Part shown: one piece after another, positions 43,040-55,120 of the stretch | Layout of the letters: each line of letters begins with the position of its first letter | How positions within the stretch are numbered: the first letter of the stretch is position 1 | Assembly: GCA_947095585.1 (NCBI GenBank) | Contig: OX352761.1 | Span: 141,824,277-141,888,276, forward strand | Reading direction: 5' to 3' | DNA length: 64,000 nucleotides | DNA from: Nephrocerus scutellatus | Lineage: Eukaryota > Arthropoda > Insecta > Diptera > Pipunculidae | Program-made: the position numbers and the translations under genes | Notes under the pieces: generated by a model | The model's database searches: none | The model's input: only the letters and a program-made list of their open reading frames with translations | What the model was told of the DNA's origin: nothing

Positions 43040-44808
43040 TTACAATACTAAACGGGAACGTGATTTCTTAAGGCGACTTGTCGCACCACCTAAACCCTTG
43101 ACATCACCGTTCCAACTCTTTGACTTTGCACGGAAATGTTTGTACGCCTCACTGTACGATGGTTCCAACATGGGCCGATAAGCAACGGGATCACATAGTT
43201 CAGCGTGTGTTTCAAAGAACTCCTTGTAGCCATTGTGCAGGAGGTATATCTCAGGGTATTCAAGAGCAGGATATGAATTAGTGTTGCGTTCACGATCATT
43301 ATTACGCAAGAAACGTGATCTGCGAATAGAGGGATGGAGGATAAGTAATTACATTTAAGGCAACAAAGGTAATTTGTTAAGAAGAGATCGCAGGCAGATT
43401 TCTTTCTAAGTTCAAATAATTTATGGCTAGGCATTGGATTTAAGAGCACTTACAGTTTGGGGCCACGCTCCGATGAGAATTCGCAATGGAACACCAGTAT
43501 ATTTCTTTTTGGTGCATCAGCTTCATCGGAGCTGGGTTCAGTCTTGTGGTTTAAAAATTCTTCGACAATTTGCTCCTGGGTATAGAGATTCTTGGCGCCA
43601 CGGATATGCCCACCTTCAAACTCGTATGGGTAGCGGCAATCGATGATTTTGTACGACGCCACAGAATCCTCGAACTGACCATTGATAAGACTGGCTACAG
43701 TTTCGGATGAAATCGATTTGAGGTCGCGGTGGCGGCCGTTTACGAGAGGCAGGCAGAATGGTTTACTGAAATCTCCGATAAGGTCCGGCTCCCCTTTGTT
43801 GTCGGAACGAGCTAGCGCAGTCATAATCTGCGCATCGTTCATTGACACACAATGCCTAAGCGCTGGACGATTGGGAGATGCCGAAGGAAGTGTCTTTGTC
43901 GTGTAAATGCTATTGTTTTCCTTCTCATCAATAGAGCAAAATCTTTTACGTTGTATTGGACTTGTGGCAGTGGATGGCGGATCGGGGCGCTTGAAACAGC
44001 AACTACGGTTATACGATGACGATGGCGATGCTGAGAACTTTGATAAATAGGGGGTAGTGCTTGTTTCTGGTACAGTTGCTCTAAGAATCTCTGGTGTGTT
44101 TGGTCCTTTGAGGACATGACGCCCGTAAATTTGTTGATTGCCTTCAACCAAACTCAAGCACCGGCGAACCGAAGGTTTTTTCATTTCAGGTGTTGCGATC
44201 GTTGTTGTTTTTGGTGTCGTTATCATCGTCGACATCGTCGTCTTTTCGGACTTAATTTGAGCACTAATCAGTGAATTTAGATCACTCGGCAAATACATAT
44301 CTTCGGAGAGTAAATGCTGCTGCTCGTCGAGCGATTCCATTTCCAAGAGTTCCATGTATTCATCATCTATTGAAGATTCCATTGATTCAGAGCTTAAACT
44401 ATGAAAAATTCTAAGGCTTTTAGATGGCGCTGTACTGCTCTTTGCACTGAAAACTTGTTTGTCGTCGAGCGTGCAACTGGCACCTAATGAAGCCTCATAT
44501 GCAGAGTCAACGGAATTACCATCATCTAAGTAACCTTCTATTGAATGTAATTTACTTTTAAGTGAAGATTTAGGTTGCTGATGGTACTTCGCTGTGGCTC
44601 CCTGACTTCTGGAAATTTGGAATCGCTGTGGTGAGCCTTCGGGCAACAGAAGGCCCATCATTTCTGGGCTGGCTGTGAACGCACGTTGCTCTTGATCGGC
44701 CTCATCGTAAAAGGACAATTCATCCACAGTCATACTGTTAAGCTTCGACGGTGAACACTCTATGTTGACGCGATGAGAATTTCGCAGTCCACACCCACTC
44801 CGACTCAT
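43040..44808 (-). CDS. stg: String / Cdc25 dual-specificity phosphatase, 544 aa
   Basis: Exon 1 44808-43454 and exon 2 43319-43040 join in phase across a 134-bp intron (1635 nt). The enzyme removes inhibitory phosphates from Cdk1 and triggers mitosis. Residues 1-360 are a Ser/Thr-rich regulatory region with a KEN box (DEKENNS, about residue 300) for timed destruction and many SP/TP sites. The Cdc25 rhodanese-like domain follows: YKIIDCRYPYEFEGGHI, then the P-loop HCEFSSERGP (Cys442, Arg448), LRNNDRERNTNSYPAL, YPEIYLLHNGYKEFF and the C-terminal HFRAKSKSWNGD with a basic end. The C-terminal part matches Drosophila string rather than twine. Active-site residues are intact. The intron splits the codon just after the P-loop. 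Confidence 0.96.
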
Positions 44809-46227
44809 TGTTAGACTGCAACGAAAGGTACAAAAGTCATCTAATTAGCAATTGTTTGTCTTTATTTATAGAAAATTCAATGATTTACATGTAAATTTGA
44901 TGCATATTAGACTTTGCATCCAAAATGATCAAATAGTTTTTCATTTTCGAATGTCCTGCGTAGAGAAGATATAAAATTGAACTAAACCGTGACCCTCATC
45001 ACTTTAATACAACCATCGAACGAAGACAAGCACAGCCAGCTACAAACAACCATGAAGGGGCGATGCAAGTTCATTAAACCCAGCAGGCAGAAGTAAGAGG
45101 CTCTTCCTAGCTGTGATAAAACCACAACTGTACATTAAACGACAGTTGCATACAAGAGTACAGCAAAGCACGATTGCGTTCATAAAAATAAAAATGGAAA
45201 ACCTACACTGCACTGCCGCTGCTGGCGGTGGTAGTGGTGGTGGTGGTGGAACAACGAACCTAGTCGACTCATGGGAGGTACAGGCCTCCTGCATCCTGCG
45301 TTCTAAACGCATGAGTACATTCGGGGAAGTAAAAGTAATGTGTGTGTTTTGTAATGCGATGAAATATACCAGCGAGTTCAATGAAAATTTTATAAAATAC
45401 GAGGGTTACTATGGAACAAATGTTAAATTTAGCGCACGAGCTGCTGCTGCTGTCTCTCGCTTTTTGTGTGTCAAAAAAGGGAAGAAAATAAACTGGTATT
45501 AGTGTGTCCCCTGAAAGGGACTGCACCATGTGCGTGTGTTCGAAGGAAGAGTGTACAAATTCTTGATTGCAGATGTTTATTTTTTCTTTTTTTTCTACTC
45601 CTTATTACAAGTTGGAATTTATTTGAAAATAGAATTGTATAATAGACATACATAATTGAAAAGGGATGATTCAAATATACAAAGGTAAGTAGAGACTACA
45701 CCGTACACCGAACTGTGGTAATAACGAGAAACAAAAAAAAATACACATACATAGGTATGCGTACATAGTTAATTAATTTATTTTTAATTTTGTTGTTGCC
45801 TTAGATCAGATGTTGATCAAGCCTGCAGTAACTAAACTGGAAAAAAATTCAGATAAATTCCCCCAGAAAGAATTAGTACAACAAGGCAAGTAAGTACAAA
45901 AAGTGAGAAGGAAGCTCCATCCATTCACAATCCACACATAACTTAAGAATTAATGAATGAAATCAAAGTACACACGACAAGCAGCGACGATCGCTAAGGC
46001 GATGGTAGGAAAGTAAAATCGCATTCGATTTCATTTCGAATGACGATGGAGCCGAGGAGGCACGAATAGCTCAGAAGCGCACAAAAAAAACCAATTTTAT
46101 GTCTTTTATCTTTACTTCTAATTTCATTAACAGAAATGGGCTTTATGCTTTTCAAGATCAAAACAACGCAACAGAGAACAGACACTCGATAGAATACGAT
46201 AGAATAGAAGACGGAACTTTCACAATT
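44809..46227. promoter_or_regulatory. String 5' flank
   Basis: This lies upstream of the string start on the minus strand and should include its leader and core promoter; an acceptor-like TCTCTACGCAG (minus strand, about 44955-44965) suggests a leader intron. 45215-45255 is a GGTGGTAGTGGTGGTGG tract. No host coding frame was accepted. Confidence 0.4.
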
Positions 46228-46830
46228 TTTAAACTCTTTATATTAACTTCGCGTGCCGCCCATGGCTGGCTGATCAGATCTTGTGATCAATTTTTTACCC
46301 ACTTCCTAAAGCCCGATTTTTGCACACATGTGTATTTCGGTGACAACACTGTCACTGAAATTTGGGGCCCGTTGGGTACCAGGGCCGAGGGGTGCCCATA
46401 TAAGTTTTTTAAAAATTTAACCGGATTTTTTCAAATTTTATACACATGCGTATCTGCGATGAGGGCCAAGGGTGCCCATATAAATATTTTAAAATATATG
46501 TATGTATATTTTGTAAATTTTTTTTTGAGTGATCGGGCGGGACCTGAGGCCCGAGGTGTGCCCATAAATTCTTTTTAAAAAAGTCAGATTTTCTTCAAAT
46601 TTTAAACAAATGTGTATCTCCGATGGACAAAACTTTTTTAACAGTTTTGGATTGATCGGTCCTGAGGTCCGAGGTGTGCCCATATAATTTTTTAAAAATT
46701 AACCCGATTTTCTTCAAACTTTGACAACAGTTTTTGTAAAAATTTTGAAGTGAAAAGGCGGCTCTAATTGTCAAAATTAACCTGGTTCAATCTTTGCACA
46801 CATATGTATCCTATTAGAGAATTAACGTGA
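46228..46830. repeat. Expanded copy of the TTTAAATTCTCTATATTA MITE family
   Basis: The left end TTTTTAAACTCTTTATATTA and CTTCGCGTG match 11692-12066. The interior repeats a roughly 110-bp unit about four times: GAGG(G/T)GTGCCCATATAA, TTTTTTAAAAATT, CCGATTTTCTTCAAA, ACACATGTGTATCTCCGAT. The right terminus is not clear. Confidence 0.65.
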
Positions 46831-48003
46831 TAGCTTTTAACTTTTATCAATTAACACGGTATAACCCTAGAAAATACAAAACAAAAAAAACCCAGTGCAA
46901 GCAAATAAATGGAATTTCGTTCATCTAAGTGACCAGCCAAAAGCGTTTGTACATCAACCTCCTACATGCTTGCAACGAAATACCAGCGCCGGCGCTCAAA
47001 TGCAATAAAACTTTATGATTTCGAGATATCTCTTCCAAACTGAGTGGAATTAATCAATGTGGTTCGGATACAAGAATAGAACAGAGAACAAGAGATATTT
47101 ATGTGACATAGAGTTCATATATATAACATATTGTATGTCGCAAAGATGGCACTTTTAGTCTTTTCGAATTTAACATAAATAGAAAATGGTCCAGACCTCC
47201 AGACAGAACTGTGTTTTTTTTAATTTTTTATATTTTAAGTTAAATTCAAATGTTGTGTGTAGAGATATTGATAGAGTTCGGTACATTTTTGCAGAGCAGT
47301 TATATAATCCACAGTAATAACGCTTGCAGGCACCTAGAGTACCCTTATTTTTGGTAATCCTCGTTTAAAATGAAATTTCTGGAACAACAGATTTGTGGAA
47401 GGTAAATACCTTGTGCAATCCATCATTACGTCACAGGATTCTTCGGTGATGCTTTCCCACAACATTTTGTATGAATGGAGACAAATCTAAGCGATTCACA
47501 ATTATTTCACAGCAAAATTAAATTTTGCGCAACAACTTTTTAGTCCAATATTAGATTTCGCAGAAACATTGGGTGGTAATCCTTGTAACAGCGGCGTTGT
47601 GTCAGCAGTTCATAGCACAAGTATTTTAATTTCATTAAACACAAGTCAATATCGCATCACTTAAAAATTATATTGCAATCACTATTTTTATATTTTGATT
47701 CATTTATTGTTATGTTCCTTGTATCATTCTGAGTAATTTAGTCTTCGTTTTTTTCTCATAACCGATTAAAATGTGTGCGTCTGGTTCGAAATTCTATTTT
47801 TCTTTGTAAAATTGTTTTCAACTATGAAACAAACAAAACTACCGCACGGGAGAAAAGCAAGCCGCACGAAGAAGAAGAACGTTGACTAAATGACTGCTCT
47901 GTGAAGGAAGAACACAGCTTTTATAGGTGACCCTCTTGTGAGAGAATTGAGTAGTTTGGTTACACACAGAGAAAATATTTATGTATAGAATTTGTATTTG
48001 ATG
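46831..48003. other. Intergenic, possible string regulatory DNA
   Basis: No gene or repeat recognised. Confidence 0.3.
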
Positions 48004-48512
48004 TATTCCCACGTTTCCATGAGAGTCAAAATGAACAAGTGGTTCAAGAGTTCATTTGATAGATTTGTTGTAGTTTCTACCAACATCACAATGGTTGTGT
48101 TAACTGGAAGAAAACGATCTCGGTGTGGTGTTATGTCGAAAAGTCAAATCGACATAGTATTGACACAAAATAAAATCATGTTGTTCACTGTCGGTCACAA
48201 CAAAACAACTAATAATCAAATGATATCAACTAACAACACTCGCGACTGTTGTTAAAAAATGTTTTTGTTGACGACAACTTATGTGGTAAAAACCAAGTTG
48301 TCATAACAACCTGCAACACCTTAGTCCTCAGTGAACGACAAAAAAAGTAACTTAGTGTAACATTTTCTTGCGCAGTACTCAATAAAATATCCGACAACCT
48401 CAATTCAACAGCGTGGAGCTTATTTGGGCTTAACGAAACTCAAATCTAAGTAGAGTTTTCATGTAAATAAACATAAGTTAGTCCTGAGTTATTACCATTA
48501 TGGAAACGTGGA
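48004..48512. mobile_element. Candidate MITE with CCCACGTTTCCAT termini
   Basis: TCCCACGTTTCCATGA at 48006 and TTATGGAAACGTGGAGTA at about 48495 are inverted. The roughly 500-bp interior has no transposase. A related terminus, TACCACGTTTCCATGATAG, stands alone at 33294. Confidence 0.5.
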
Positions 48513-51500
48513 GTATATATCAATCATTAATACACTAGAACTAGGAACTAGGAGCATGATACTGAGAGAGCAAAATAGAGAGTCGAAAATATCACTACGA
48601 GCGAACAATTAATATTGTATATTATTTAGCAAACATAAGGGGAAATGCAAGAAAACGGCAGGATGCACCCTTTCAATTACTGTTTGAAGTAAAATTAACG
48701 ATCTAAAGAAATGGAAAAGCATGCATGGAGAATTGAGTTTTTTTTTCTCTTAACTTTTGACTCATACTCTTACTTCTCATTTTTTTAAATTTCTTCTCAC
48801 CTAATAACATAGGGGAAGTTAAAAATAATTGTTACCAATTTCAGAGTAGAAGCAGTATTAATATGCCAAAATTTGTATACAAACTTTTTCGGACAAAAAT
48901 TATCAGCTTTTTAGGGTTAAAGGGTCGACTCTTGCACAAAATCATTTATAGCTATCGTTCTCTTATAAATAAAACTTCTTTAAAATATCTATACTACAAT
49001 TATACCTAAAGAGAGAGCGTGAGTTTGTTAAGTTTGTTAGTATAAACAATATAATATTTGAACTAAAACCTGCTAAGAAAGACAATATTGACCAGTTTCT
49101 TAGCTTAGTTGAGTGAACCGTTACAGATTAACAAAATAACCATATTGTTACGTAGTTCAGACAGACGCGACAAATGTTCATTATCTATTTTTCAGTGTGT
49201 TCGTTGGCAATATGTATTATTAAAAGTTATCTGAGACTTGTGTCGAGGGGTGGGTAACAAAGCGACCAAAGCAGCTAGTACAAAATAAAATAGATATTAA
49301 ATTAATAAAGTAAGCAAAAATTTTAACAAATATCATTTGCAAATAAGAAAAATTTCACTTTTAATTTTAAAAAAATTCCAATAATTCTAACACTGCTTAT
49401 AAATTTTTCTCTTTTTCCTCACTATATCATTTCCACTCAAAAACTCTCGCTACTCTCAGAGGACAGAATACAAAACAGAAACAGAAGAACAGATTTTTTA
49501 CAATGAAAGTGGCAACCGGAAAGCGGGAAGCGAAGCGGCATACCGCTGACAGCAGCAGAATACAGAAAATACATGATCAAAAGTCAAGCGCTGACAGATT
49601 TCTTCCAATGCAAAGAACTAGACGCTCTCTTAGTTCATCATACACTCTGTGGCAAAGGCTGAAATTTGCACGGCGAACAAGAAAAACATATGATTGTGCG
49701 GTTGACTCTTTTTTATTCCTTTTTACTGTGTGCTTCACGATTTTAAATTGATCCTATACATAGGAAAACGGAAGAGAGTGAAGATACAAGTGTAGCCTGT
49801 GAAGGACAAATACAAATAGATTTTGTTTATCCTTTCTGCACGCTTTTTCATTTCAAATAGATACATCCTTTTTATTCTGCATAAAAAAACAATGAGTGAA
49901 ACCATAGAAAGAAAAACATATTGTAAGAAGATTAGCCTTAGTTACTAGTTGCGCTTAGGGCATAGAGTAATTAAGATGAATCTATATTCCTCAGTAACTC
50001 AGTGAGATTAAAATATTCAGGTACGGTATACCACATATTCCTAGCAGAGTTTTTAATAAGAATCACATAATGTTTTCAAAACGGAGATTTTGAGAAGGGG
50101 GATGGATGTATCCACCATTTTAACAAATGTGTATAAGTAAAAACTACCATGTTACAACCTCAAGGCCGATAATGTTTGCCGGGTTTTACTTTTGTGTAAT
50201 AGACATCAAAAAAGCTTGCATAAACCTGAGATTCGCTCGAAATTATATCGTAATGTAGGTATACGCACATGGGTATATATAATGTCTAAGATATCACGAA
50301 GCAAATTTCAGAATATTCCTTTTATATATGTACATACATTAGATAAACATATACCAGGCGACCAAATAAAACAAAAATAATAATATACACACTTGAAGAA
50401 AAGAGTACGTTTACATATGCAAAAATACAAATTTATAAATATGAATCAAATCAAAACTGATGCCATTAAAGTGAAAAGTACGTGAGAAGTGGTACGGGAG
50501 GATACGTATTAAGAAGCGGCAAGTGATTGCGAGCGGAATGAAGTGAAGATTGACGAAGCCGTATAAAAAACAATGGACGTTGGAGAAGCCCCACACCAAA
50601 GAAAACTTTTATGCACCGTACAGCATGGAAAAAAACTCAATCAACATATCACCGATTGAGTTTTATGCCATAGTCGCACACCAAGAACAATTTTAGTCTC
50701 TAGACTTTCTAGTCTGGCTTTTTTAACGGTTGGCGGTTGGTAAATGCGCCATGGGCGGCAACTACATTTTATTCATATGGTTATGGTTCCGTATACCAAA
50801 TTTCTTTGCCAACAAAATAAACAACATCACAAATCTTTGGGTATTTATGTAAAAGCGTATGCATTCCTAGATATTGTTATTAAACTTACAAGAGCTGGTC
50901 AAAGACTTGTTCTATACATACCTACAATGTAAATATTCTCGTAGATATCATCATATCAGTTTGACGACGTCTGCAAGCGTGCCTTTACAGCGTGAATTAC
51001 CTGTAAGACTATTGATTTGTTAAACTTCGTCATCGCCGCTATTTAAGTCTAAAGTTATCGAACTGGCACACATTGTTGTGGTGCAAATTCAAATTCTCAG
51101 GAATGAATATACTATATGCGTTTAACATTTATCATAAACGTTTTAAATGTGCGTCTATTATCAAAGTACATACAATACTCTTCGATATACATATCATGTT
51201 TATGCCAATTTCAATTCATATTATTCATAATGTTTTCTGTTTTGTTTTGCTCGACAATATGATCGATCGTTGGTAATGGTAGGATTTCGTTTCTTGTTTA
51301 TTCTTTAGAAATAACTCAAAGACCACAAAATTCTATTTACACCAGCGGCGACCAACCTCATCACTTGGTTTCCTACCTACAAACAAACGACGAAATAAGG
51401 CGAAAGAAGACAAACAAAATTATTTTTGAAACCCATTCTTAGAAGCTGAGTCTCTTCCCATTCATCTCCTGTTTGTAGTATTCTGTTCTGATATGTAAAT

Positions 51501-51825
51501 TGCTACTCTTTCTCGAGACTCAAGAATTGAGAGTGCTACAACCTACAAGGTCTTTGCCTATGTTCCATCTCTTTTCAAAGAAGGCACATTTCAGCTGTGT
51601 TATATACTATGGCATGCCTACCAACACATCTACATTGTAATCGAATACCAAAGGAATTTTGAATTTTGTGTTCCTTGGCCAAATCAGGTGATTTAGATAT
51701 GGGTTCCGCAAACTTTTCTCACACACGACACACAAGGTATTTAAAATCTTCTTAAATTTGGCCTTATATAATTAAAAAGTTTATATAATTGTATAATCTG
51801 TATTCTAGAACATAAATAATTTATA
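48513..51825. other. Intergenic, 3.3 kb, no gene seen
   Basis: AT-rich. No coding frame above chance and no repeat family recognised. By position it is a candidate for string upstream control sequence. Confidence 0.35.
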
Positions 51826-52975
51826 CAGGGTGTCCTCTAATTCGTCAAGGATAATTTGGGAAATGATTCTTGGGTATATTCTAAGAAAAAAATCGTTCTA
51901 TAGTAAGGGTCTATCTCCAATGTTTACATCATTAATCGGTGGTTGACGAAAAAGTTTACTTTGGTGTACCCTGACCCATGTTAACGCAAATTGCTCTGTT
52001 AGTACTAATGGTAGAAATTTCGTTTAGGACTTAATTTTTAGCAGAAATACTAACCTTTTTAACTGTGTTTAAATAAAGCTGATATCTTGTTTGCGTCTTC
52101 AGATATCCAACCTTAATGCCTGTTTCGGTTTTCTTGCCCAAGCTAATTTTTTTTAATTGTGAGGTCACTTTTCTCCAGAAAATGCGTAATAAATGTAGGG
52201 TTTTACTTTTTGTTTCTTATGGACGTTACAATAATAAAAATAAAAATCACTTTGTGGAAAAGCTGTGTGGGCACAACACGACTTTCTTTTACTCAAGGGG
52301 CCGGAATCTTTATGTATGTTGAATTTTTTTTTCAAATTTTCTTTTAAATTTTTTTTAATTTTTTGCACTTTACATATTCCTCCTACTTTTTGAGTTATTT
52401 GCAAAAGCTCGACAAACTGCCTAAGCAAACTGTCACTTCCGGCTGTCAGATTTCCGTCAAAATCATCTGGCCCCTCATAATTTATGTAAAGAGCTTAAAT
52501 ATGAATTTTCATTCCGATAAGTTCAGCCGTCTGGGCTGTAGAATGGACACAGACAGACATTTTTTTATTTTCGCCTTTTCTGACTCAGGAGACACGGTAA
52601 TGGGTAAATTTGCAAAAATCCCGATTTCGAAAATGTTCATGATTACTATAAAGGGTTTTTGCTTTAAGCTCCAAAGGCTATGAATAAAAATGAATTTGTA
52701 TAGTTTTAGATAATTTTTGTTTTATGTGTGTACAACAACAGTTATAACAGGTGCTCAAAGTGTCCTCCTCGGTTTTGTATGCATGCTATACGAAGTTTCT
52801 AGCATTAGTACTAACAGAGCAATTTTCATTAACATCGGTCAGGGTACACCAAAGTAAGCATTTTCTTAAATCTCCGATAAATCATGTCAACATTGGAGAT
52901 AGACCCTTACTGTAGAACGATTCTTTTCCAAGAATCATTTCACAAATTATCCTTGAAGAATTAGGGGACACCCTG
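51826..52975. mobile_element. Inverted-repeat element, CAGGGTGTCC termini, TA target duplication, with nested family A copy
   Basis: The left end is TA-CAGGGTGTCCTCTAATTC at 51824 and the right end GAATTAGGGGACACCCTG-TA at 52958-52977. Imperfect arms (about 51826-52030 and 52785-52975) share AAGGATAATTTGGGAAATGA, TCTATCTCCAATGTTTACAT and GTACCCTGACC. The TA duplication and GGGTGTCC end resemble Tc1/mariner-type elements. The interior 52155-52665 is a family A repeat on the minus strand. No transposase frame. Confidence 0.75.
52155..52665 (-). repeat. Dispersed repeat family A, longest copy
   Basis: On the minus strand: CTATAGTAATCATGAACATT, TTTGCAAATTTACCC, TGTCTGTCTGTGTCC, CTACAGCCCAGACGG, CATATTTAAGC, GACAGTTTG, TTTTGCAAATAACTC and GTAAAAGAAAGTCGTGTTG. 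Its central part matches 11242-11335, which is missing from the shorter copy at 26697. Confidence 0.75.
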
Positions 52976-52977
52976 TA

Positions 52978-54139
52978 TAGCGAGGGACAATATATTATTT
53001 TTGTTGTTGTTCTCTGAAATATTTTTTGTGATTTGGTTTTCACTCACTGCTGCACACCGAGCATCGCCCTTTGTATGGGTTGGCACACAGGTCTTCAGAG
53101 GCACAACGGTTACGGAAAACTTATTTAGAGCACATGTAGTAGCTATATAATATGAAGATCAGAGCAGAGAACCGCTATGATTTCCAATACTTCCTAGGAT
53201 CGGAGTTACAAGGGTCAAAATACAAAAGGAACCTTATGATTTTGTCAAGAGTGGATTACGCCAAGTCAGGTTGCAGGGCTATTCGTTATCATGACTCTAT
53301 TTATATTTCTAAATTCTATACTATGTAGGTATGTCCCAGTGCGTTCAACGTAAGATGAAGCAAGCACTACGTGACCAGAGTGGAAACAAACATGATTTGA
53401 TTGCCGATAATGAAAAAAGCTGCATTAACTTAAAATCTCCCGTCGGTCAAGTTTAATTTTTTACGCGCTAATAGCAAAGAGTATCAGTATGGATGAGGAA
53501 GAGGATTGTGGACAAACGTATATGTAAATACACGTCCCTCTCCATCAAAGTAAGTCCAGTCACAAAAACAAAAAATGAGAACCGAAATTTTCGTTTCACT
53601 TACGTCTGACGATTCCTACAGTATGTTCGTGTGTGTATAGACAAAACATATATATCCATGCGTCAATATCAATATACACACGAGAATTCCCACAAGTGCT
53701 GAAGTGCGTACAAAGCGAAAGCAACGCAAAGGAAACGAAGCAATAGAGTTCGCGCCAAAAAGGAGTTTTTTTTTACTTTCGAAAGAACAACAACATTTTA
53801 TCGTAGATATACGGACTCTTTGGAGTCATGTTAGTATTTATTAAAATCCAACATCCAATATTTTACACACTAATGGAACTGTGCACTGAAAAAATCAAAC
53901 TGAATGTTGGAATGTTGACGTTTGGGTGGGACCGTCAACACATAACATAACTTTTCAGTCAATGCTTTGTTGCGTCCGACATAGAAACTGGTCACTCTAG
54001 GCGTGAACTAACGGGCGAGGATCTTTGGACTTTGTGTTTTGTAAAATATTGTTAGTTTTCTTTGACAACATATCGAGCCAGTAAAATATAAATGGTTTTA
54101 ATAAAAAAAAAGGTTAAATAATACGGAATATGTTTGCTT
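52978..54139. other. Intergenic
   Basis: No gene recognised. 53915-53945 includes a short inverted repeat (TGTTGACG...CGTCAACA). Confidence 0.35.
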
Positions 54140-54490
54140 TTTTAAATTATAACACACATTTTTTTGGGTGTAACCAGCGGTCATATTGATCGTATAAAAT
54201 GTATCCTATGTCACCCGGACCATAATAACGAGTCAATTGACAGCTTATTCATCAAAATTGGATTAGTAGTTTAGCGCTACGGTGGAACATACATAGACTG
54301 ATAAAACCATAACATATTTGGATGTAACTTCCGTTATATTGATTTTGTTCGTATAAAATGTAGACTACTTTACCCGAACCATAATACCGAATCAATTGAC
54401 ACCTTATACAATAAAATCGAATGAGTAGTTTAGGCGCTACCGTGGAGCATGCATATATCAAACATACATAGACTGATAAAAACATTACCC
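54140..54490. repeat. Two diverged tandem units of about 165 bp
   Basis: Both units hold CGTATAAAATGTA, ACCATAATA, CAATTGACA, AGTAGTTTAG, GCGCTAC and ACATAGACTGATAAAA in the same order (54150-54310 and 54320-54485). The second is about 20 bp longer. Confidence 0.7.
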
Positions 54491-55120
54491 TTCCTTTTTG
54501 ACTTTGCCGCAGTCGGGTAACTTTTAAAAAACTGTATTAATAAAGGTTTTTATGTATTGATTTTATATTTTAAGATTGTAAAGTCTGTGACAAAATGCGG
54601 AAACCGCATTGAGTGAATCGAGTGACCCAAGAGCCAGAAGTGCTAAAGCGCACACTACCGAGTAGATTAGATGAAGAAAGTCTAGTGCACATAAAATTGG
54701 ATTTATTGTATTTCTATGTACATTATTATGTAATATCCGTTTACGTACAGATACACTCCTGCTTTAGCGATAACCCTCTTCTGACAGTCGAAATAAGAAT
54801 TTCAGCGCACCGCGTTACAGAACAACATCCATATAAATAAAAATGAAATATTGTGCGGTTATTATTTATGAAAACTCATATTTTTATGAAATTTTCAATG
54901 TATATTATTGGAAGATTGTGGAAGGTTAAAGGCTATTGTAACCCCCCATTCAGGGTGTTCACGTGTACGTGTGCGTCCCACAAGACTTACTTTCATTTGG
55001 GGCAACATATAGGAAACAATACTATTGGCAGTGCGGGTAGCTAAGCGCCACCAGCAACAGCTACACGAGTATATTTAGATAAATGGTTTAGAAACATCGG
55101 ACTATATGTGCGTATGTATA
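54491..55120. other. Intergenic
   Basis: No gene or repeat recognised. Confidence 0.35.

Noticed and set aside
45113..45502. Plus-strand 129-aa frame with a Gly-rich stretch upstream of string
   Set aside because: The Gly run comes from a GGT repeat, the frame overlaps another open frame on the minus strand, and nothing resembles a domain. It sits where the string leader or promoter should be.
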